The notes beneath the pieces are model-generated. The model saw only the letters and a list, made by a program, of their open reading frames with translations, did no database searches and was not told the DNA's origin. Below, one piece after another: positions 62,021-64,000 of a stretch of 64,000 bases of DNA. Each line of letters starts with the position of its first letter. Within the stretch, counting starts at the first letter, position 1. The translations under genes were made by a program, and so were the position numbers. The DNA comes from Nocardioides kribbensis (lineage in GTDB: Bacteria; Actinomycetota; Actinomycetes; Propionibacteriales; Nocardioidaceae). The stretch is taken from positions 1-64,000 of the forward strand of contig NZ_JADCLL010000010.1 in the NCBI RefSeq assembly GCF_015070375.1, read 5' to 3'.

Positions 62021-62742
62021 CTCACCTCCACGCCGTCCAGGAGCATGCTGGCGTAGGACTCCCCGATGGTGACGGCGTCGACGGCGGAACGCTCGGGGTT
62101 GAACCAGCGGTTGGTCCAGCTGACCATCCCGATCAGTCCGTAGGCCATGACTCGCGGGTCGGTGACCGGACGCAGGGTGCCCTCCTCGACGCCCTGGATG
62201 ACGATCGCGGTGACGGCCTCCTCCCAGCGACGGTTGACCTTGCGCATCTCCTCGGCCCACTCGCGTCGCGCCTCGGCGACGTGGGCGAGGTTCTCCTGGA
62301 GGTAGACGTAGAGGAACGGGTAGTTCTCGGCGTAGCTGACCATGAGCGAGGTGATCAGCTCGCGCAGCTTCGCGGGCGCCGGCTGGTCGGAGTCGCGGAT
62401 GCCCTCGGCGACCACGAGGTTGGCCTTGACGACGTCGGTGACGACCTCGTCGAGGAGCTCCTCCTTGCTGCTGACGTAGTAGTACAGGCTGGCCCGCTCC
62501 GTGCCGACGGCCTCGGCGATGTCGGCCAGCGATGTGCGCTGGTAGCCGCGGGTCTTGAAGACCTGTGCGGCGGCGTTGATGATCTCGGTCCGTCTGAGGC
62601 TGTAGCCGCCCTTCTTGCGTCCTCGCGCGGCGGCCCGGCGCCGGCCGATGCCGCTGTCGTCGGGGTCGGCGGCGGCGGGAGGGTCCGCCGGAGGCGGGTC
62701 GCCCGCGCCGCTGGAGAGGGCAGGGGTGCGGTCGTCGCTCAC
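62017..62742 (-). CDS. TetR-family regulator, candidate repressor of the catabolic regulon
   Basis: A 241-residue regulator; GTG 62742 is chosen, with GTG 62751 as alternative. After a Pro/Asp-rich N-terminus of about 45 residues, the HTH reads TEIINAAAQVFKTRGYQRTS, LADIAEAVGTERASLYYYVS, followed by KEELLDEVVTD and a helical ligand-binding domain. It is cotranscribed with an SDR upstream and the esterase downstream behind operator 6, so it probably regulates itself and the other GTCAAC-N6-GTTGAC sites. Binding is inferred from context. Confidence 0.9.
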   Translation of the reverse strand: MSDDRTPALSSGAGDPPPADPPAAADPDDSGIGRRRAAARGRKKGGYSLRRTEIINAAAQVFKTRGYQRTSLADIAEAVGTERASLYYYVSSKEELLDEVVTDVVKANLVVAEGIRDSDQPAPAKLRELITSLMVSYAENYPFLYVYLQENLAHVAEARREWAEEMRKVNRRWEEAVTAIVIQGVEEGTLRPVTDPRVMAYGLIGMVSWTNRWFNPERSAVDAVTIGESYASMLLDGVEVR

Positions 62743-62774
62743 GTCGGGCACCCTAGTGCGCCGCGCCGTGGTGC

Positions 62775-63536
62775 TCACCCGATCACGTATCCACCGTCGA
62801 CCACCACGGTCTGCCCCGTGACGTAGCCGGCGGCGCTGCTGGCCAGCCACACCAGCGTCGCGGCGACCTCCTCGGGGTCGCCCTGGCGACCCACCGCGAC
62901 CCGCTCCAGCTGGGCGTCGACATAGCCGGGTGCGTAGCCGTCGCTGATCTCGGTCTCGAAGAAGCCGGGCGCGATGGCGTTGACACGGATCCCCTTGCGG
63001 CGGGTCCACTGGTTGGCCAGGTCGCGGGTGAGGCCGATGAGCGCGGCCTTGCTCGAGGCGTAGGCAGCCTGGGGGAGGGGCTGGGGACGGAGTCCGATGA
63101 CGCTGGAGATGTTGACGACGCTGCTCCCGGGGCGCATCACCCGGCCGCAGGCCTGGGCCATCCAGTAGGCACCTTCGAGGTTGGTCGCGAGCACCTCGCG
63201 GAACTGCTCCGGTGTCTCCCGTGTGGCGGGGTGCGCCGTGCCCACGCCAGCGTTGTTGACCAGGACGTCGATGCGGCCCAGGTGCTCCATGGCGGTCTCC
63301 GCGAGTGTCGTGCAGGCCGTCGGGTCGGTCACGTCGGTCGCGACCGGCACCGCCCGGCGCCCCTCCGCCTCGACGAGGAGGGCGGTCTCGCGCAGCCGCT
63401 CCTCACGTCGACCGGCGAGCACGACGTCGGCGCCGGCCTGGGCGAGGGCCACGGCGAAGGCGACCCCCAGCCCTGAGGAGGCGCCCGTGACGACGGCGAC
63501 CTGGCCGTCGAGCCGGAACCGGTCGAGAACGCTCAT
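62775..63536 (-). CDS. SDR oxidoreductase, first gene of SDR-TetR-esterase operon
   Basis: A 253-residue classical SDR; ATG 63536 has AAGGAGG about 9 nt upstream. VVTGASSGLGVAFAVALAQA cofactor loop with Arg-Arg after strand two (LAGRREERL), suggesting NADP or NAD; NNAGVG; NISSVIG; YASSK; C-terminus VTGQTVVVDGGYVIG. In context it is the best candidate to oxidise a secondary (cyclic) alcohol to the ketone used by the monooxygenase. Confidence 0.92.
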   Translation of the reverse strand: MSVLDRFRLDGQVAVVTGASSGLGVAFAVALAQAGADVVLAGRREERLRETALLVEAEGRRAVPVATDVTDPTACTTLAETAMEHLGRIDVLVNNAGVGTAHPATRETPEQFREVLATNLEGAYWMAQACGRVMRPGSSVVNISSVIGLRPQPLPQAAYASSKAALIGLTRDLANQWTRRKGIRVNAIAPGFFETEISDGYAPGYVDAQLERVAVGRQGDPEEVAATLVWLASSAAGYVTGQTVVVDGGYVIG

Positions 63537-63598
63537 GCGGGTGCTCCTCCTTGTCGCCCGGCGGGCGTGGGTCGACGGTAGGACCGACGCCGACCGCA

Positions 63599-63616
63599 GT
63601 CAACACGTTCGTAGAT
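63599..63616. promoter_or_regulatory. Degenerate regulon operator 6a
   Basis: GTCAAC-ACGTTC-GTAGAT: perfect left half, right half matching 4 of 6. It lies 62 bp before the SDR start and 3 bp from operator 6b, and may serve the minus-strand promoter. Confidence 0.55.
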
Positions 63617-63619
63617 TTA

Positions 63620-63637
63620 GTCAACACAGCAGTTGAC
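63620..63637. promoter_or_regulatory. Regulon operator 6b (lipoprotein / SDR divergent promoter)
   Basis: GTCAAC-ACAGCA-GTTGAC, perfect palindrome, 89 bp before the lipoprotein start. A TGTGATGCACGACACA motif follows at 63656-63671. Confidence 0.87.
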
Positions 63638-63655
63638 AGTCTGATCGCGGGCTGT

Positions 63656-63671
63656 TGTGATGCACGACACA
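63656..63671 (+). promoter_or_regulatory. TGTGA-N6-ACACA motif before the lipoprotein gene
   Basis: TGTGATGCACGACACA begins 18 bp after operator 6b, the same order and nearly the same spacing as at the aldehyde dehydrogenase. Confidence 0.4.
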
Positions 63672-63726
63672 TGACGCGCCGCCAGGCTCGTCGCCGTGCT
63701 TCTCGGGCCTTCGAAGGGACCCACCG

Positions 63727-64000
63727 ATGACCAACCACCACGCACGACTGCGCGGCATGGCGGGGATCGCCGCCGCCGGGATGCTGATCCTCGGCGCCTG
63801 CGCCGCTCCCGAGGACTCCGCAGGAGCGCCGGAGGCCGCGGCGACGGCCGAGGCCGGGTCGGCCGCCGAGGCCGAGGTGAGCGCCGCCCAGGAGGTGGTG
63901 ACCCCACTCCTGGAGACGCCCAGCGCCATCAACCAGACCGAGCCGATCACCGGCGACACCTCCAGCGACAAGCCCTTCGTCGTCATCACCTGTGAGCTGC
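63727..64000 (+). CDS. Lipoprotein, probable ABC-transporter substrate-binding protein (5' part)
   Basis: 91 residues are visible before the window ends. A short basic N-terminus, a hydrophobic stretch and the lipobox LILGAC predict a lipoprotein anchored outside the membrane, followed by an Ala/Glu-rich linker and the start of a folded domain (VVTPLLETPSAINQTEPITG, DKPFVVITCEL). That beginning, with a strand ending in VITC, resembles sugar-type periplasmic binding proteins. Placed behind operator 6b, it may capture the pathway substrate for import. Confidence 0.65.
   Translation, partial: MTNHHARLRGMAGIAAAGMLILGACAAPEDSAGAPEAAATAEAGSAAEAEVSAAQEVVTPLLETPSAINQTEPITGDTSSDKPFVVITCEL

Noticed and set aside
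62775..63536. This SDR, and the one at 55741, as mycofactocin-coupled enzymes
   Set aside because: Both lack the extra stretch after strand two that the 43815 protein has; they look like classical SDRs.
1..64000. Very long open frames opposite to or out of phase with nearly every gene, some above 800 residues
   Set aside because: They are Arg/Ala/Pro/Gly-rich, lack domain motifs and mirror well-supported genes. Stop codons are rare in all frames at this GC content, so they are composition artefacts.

Overview
The window comes from a very GC-rich actinobacterium. Many genes start with GTG, four-base GTGA stop/start overlaps are common, and there are DUF2510 and excalibur domains, a complete mycofactocin locus and a nicotinoprotein (NDMA-type) alcohol dehydrogenase. 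A member of the Propionibacteriales close to Nocardioides is my best guess from gene content alone. I see no rRNA, tRNA, CRISPR array, phage or insertion sequence; this is chromosomal accessory and catabolic DNA.

Layout. 1-8.8 kb: a partial PAS/GAF/HAMP sensor, two regulators, a membrane protein, a flavin amine oxidase, an OYE-type flavoenzyme and two excalibur-domain exported proteins. 9.0-12.8 kb: ethanolamine permease plus EutBC, without microcompartment genes. 13.5-22.5 kb: two converging glycosyltransferase operons separated by a 51-bp tandem repeat. 22.7-24.2 kb: an SDR and a small hydrophobic protein. 24.4-29.0 kb: an operon of permease, LysR regulator, CoA-transferase and CitE-like lyase, probably for a hydroxy-dicarboxylate. 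29.2-32.9 kb: an AraC regulator divergent from a Baeyer-Villiger-type monooxygenase and a zinc alcohol dehydrogenase, like a reduced VirS/mymA locus. 33.3-39.1 kb: response regulator, a pyruvoyl arginine decarboxylase fused to an acetyltransferase, sensor kinase, a tiny basic protein and a siderophore-interacting protein. 39.2-46.1 kb: mycofactocin locus (mftR divergent from mftA-B-C-D-E-SDR-mftF). 46.2-64 kb: a large catabolic regulon.

The most interesting unit is 39.2-64 kb. The 46.2-64 kb genes encode every step expected for breaking a cyclic alcohol or ketone down to a dicarboxylic acid and then through beta-oxidation: SDRs, a Baeyer-Villiger monooxygenase, an esterase-like hydrolase, an NDMA-type alcohol dehydrogenase, an aldehyde dehydrogenase, two acyl-CoA ligases, acyl-CoA dehydrogenase, two crotonases, hydroxyacyl-CoA dehydrogenase and thiolase, plus a TetR regulator and the start of a lipoprotein. 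The palindrome GTCAAC-N6-GTTGAC or a close variant lies in front of all the main transcription units, which marks them as one regulon. The adjoining mft operon would supply the redox cofactor used by the NDMA-type dehydrogenase. The substrate is inferred, not shown.

The intergenic DNA is rich in structure: three 116-bp elements with 16-nt inverted ends and exactly 84-nt interiors, a 69-bp two-hairpin element present twice in opposite orientation, a pair of 48-bp nested palindromes, and a 30-bp-period array of CGCGCAATTGCGCG palindromes.
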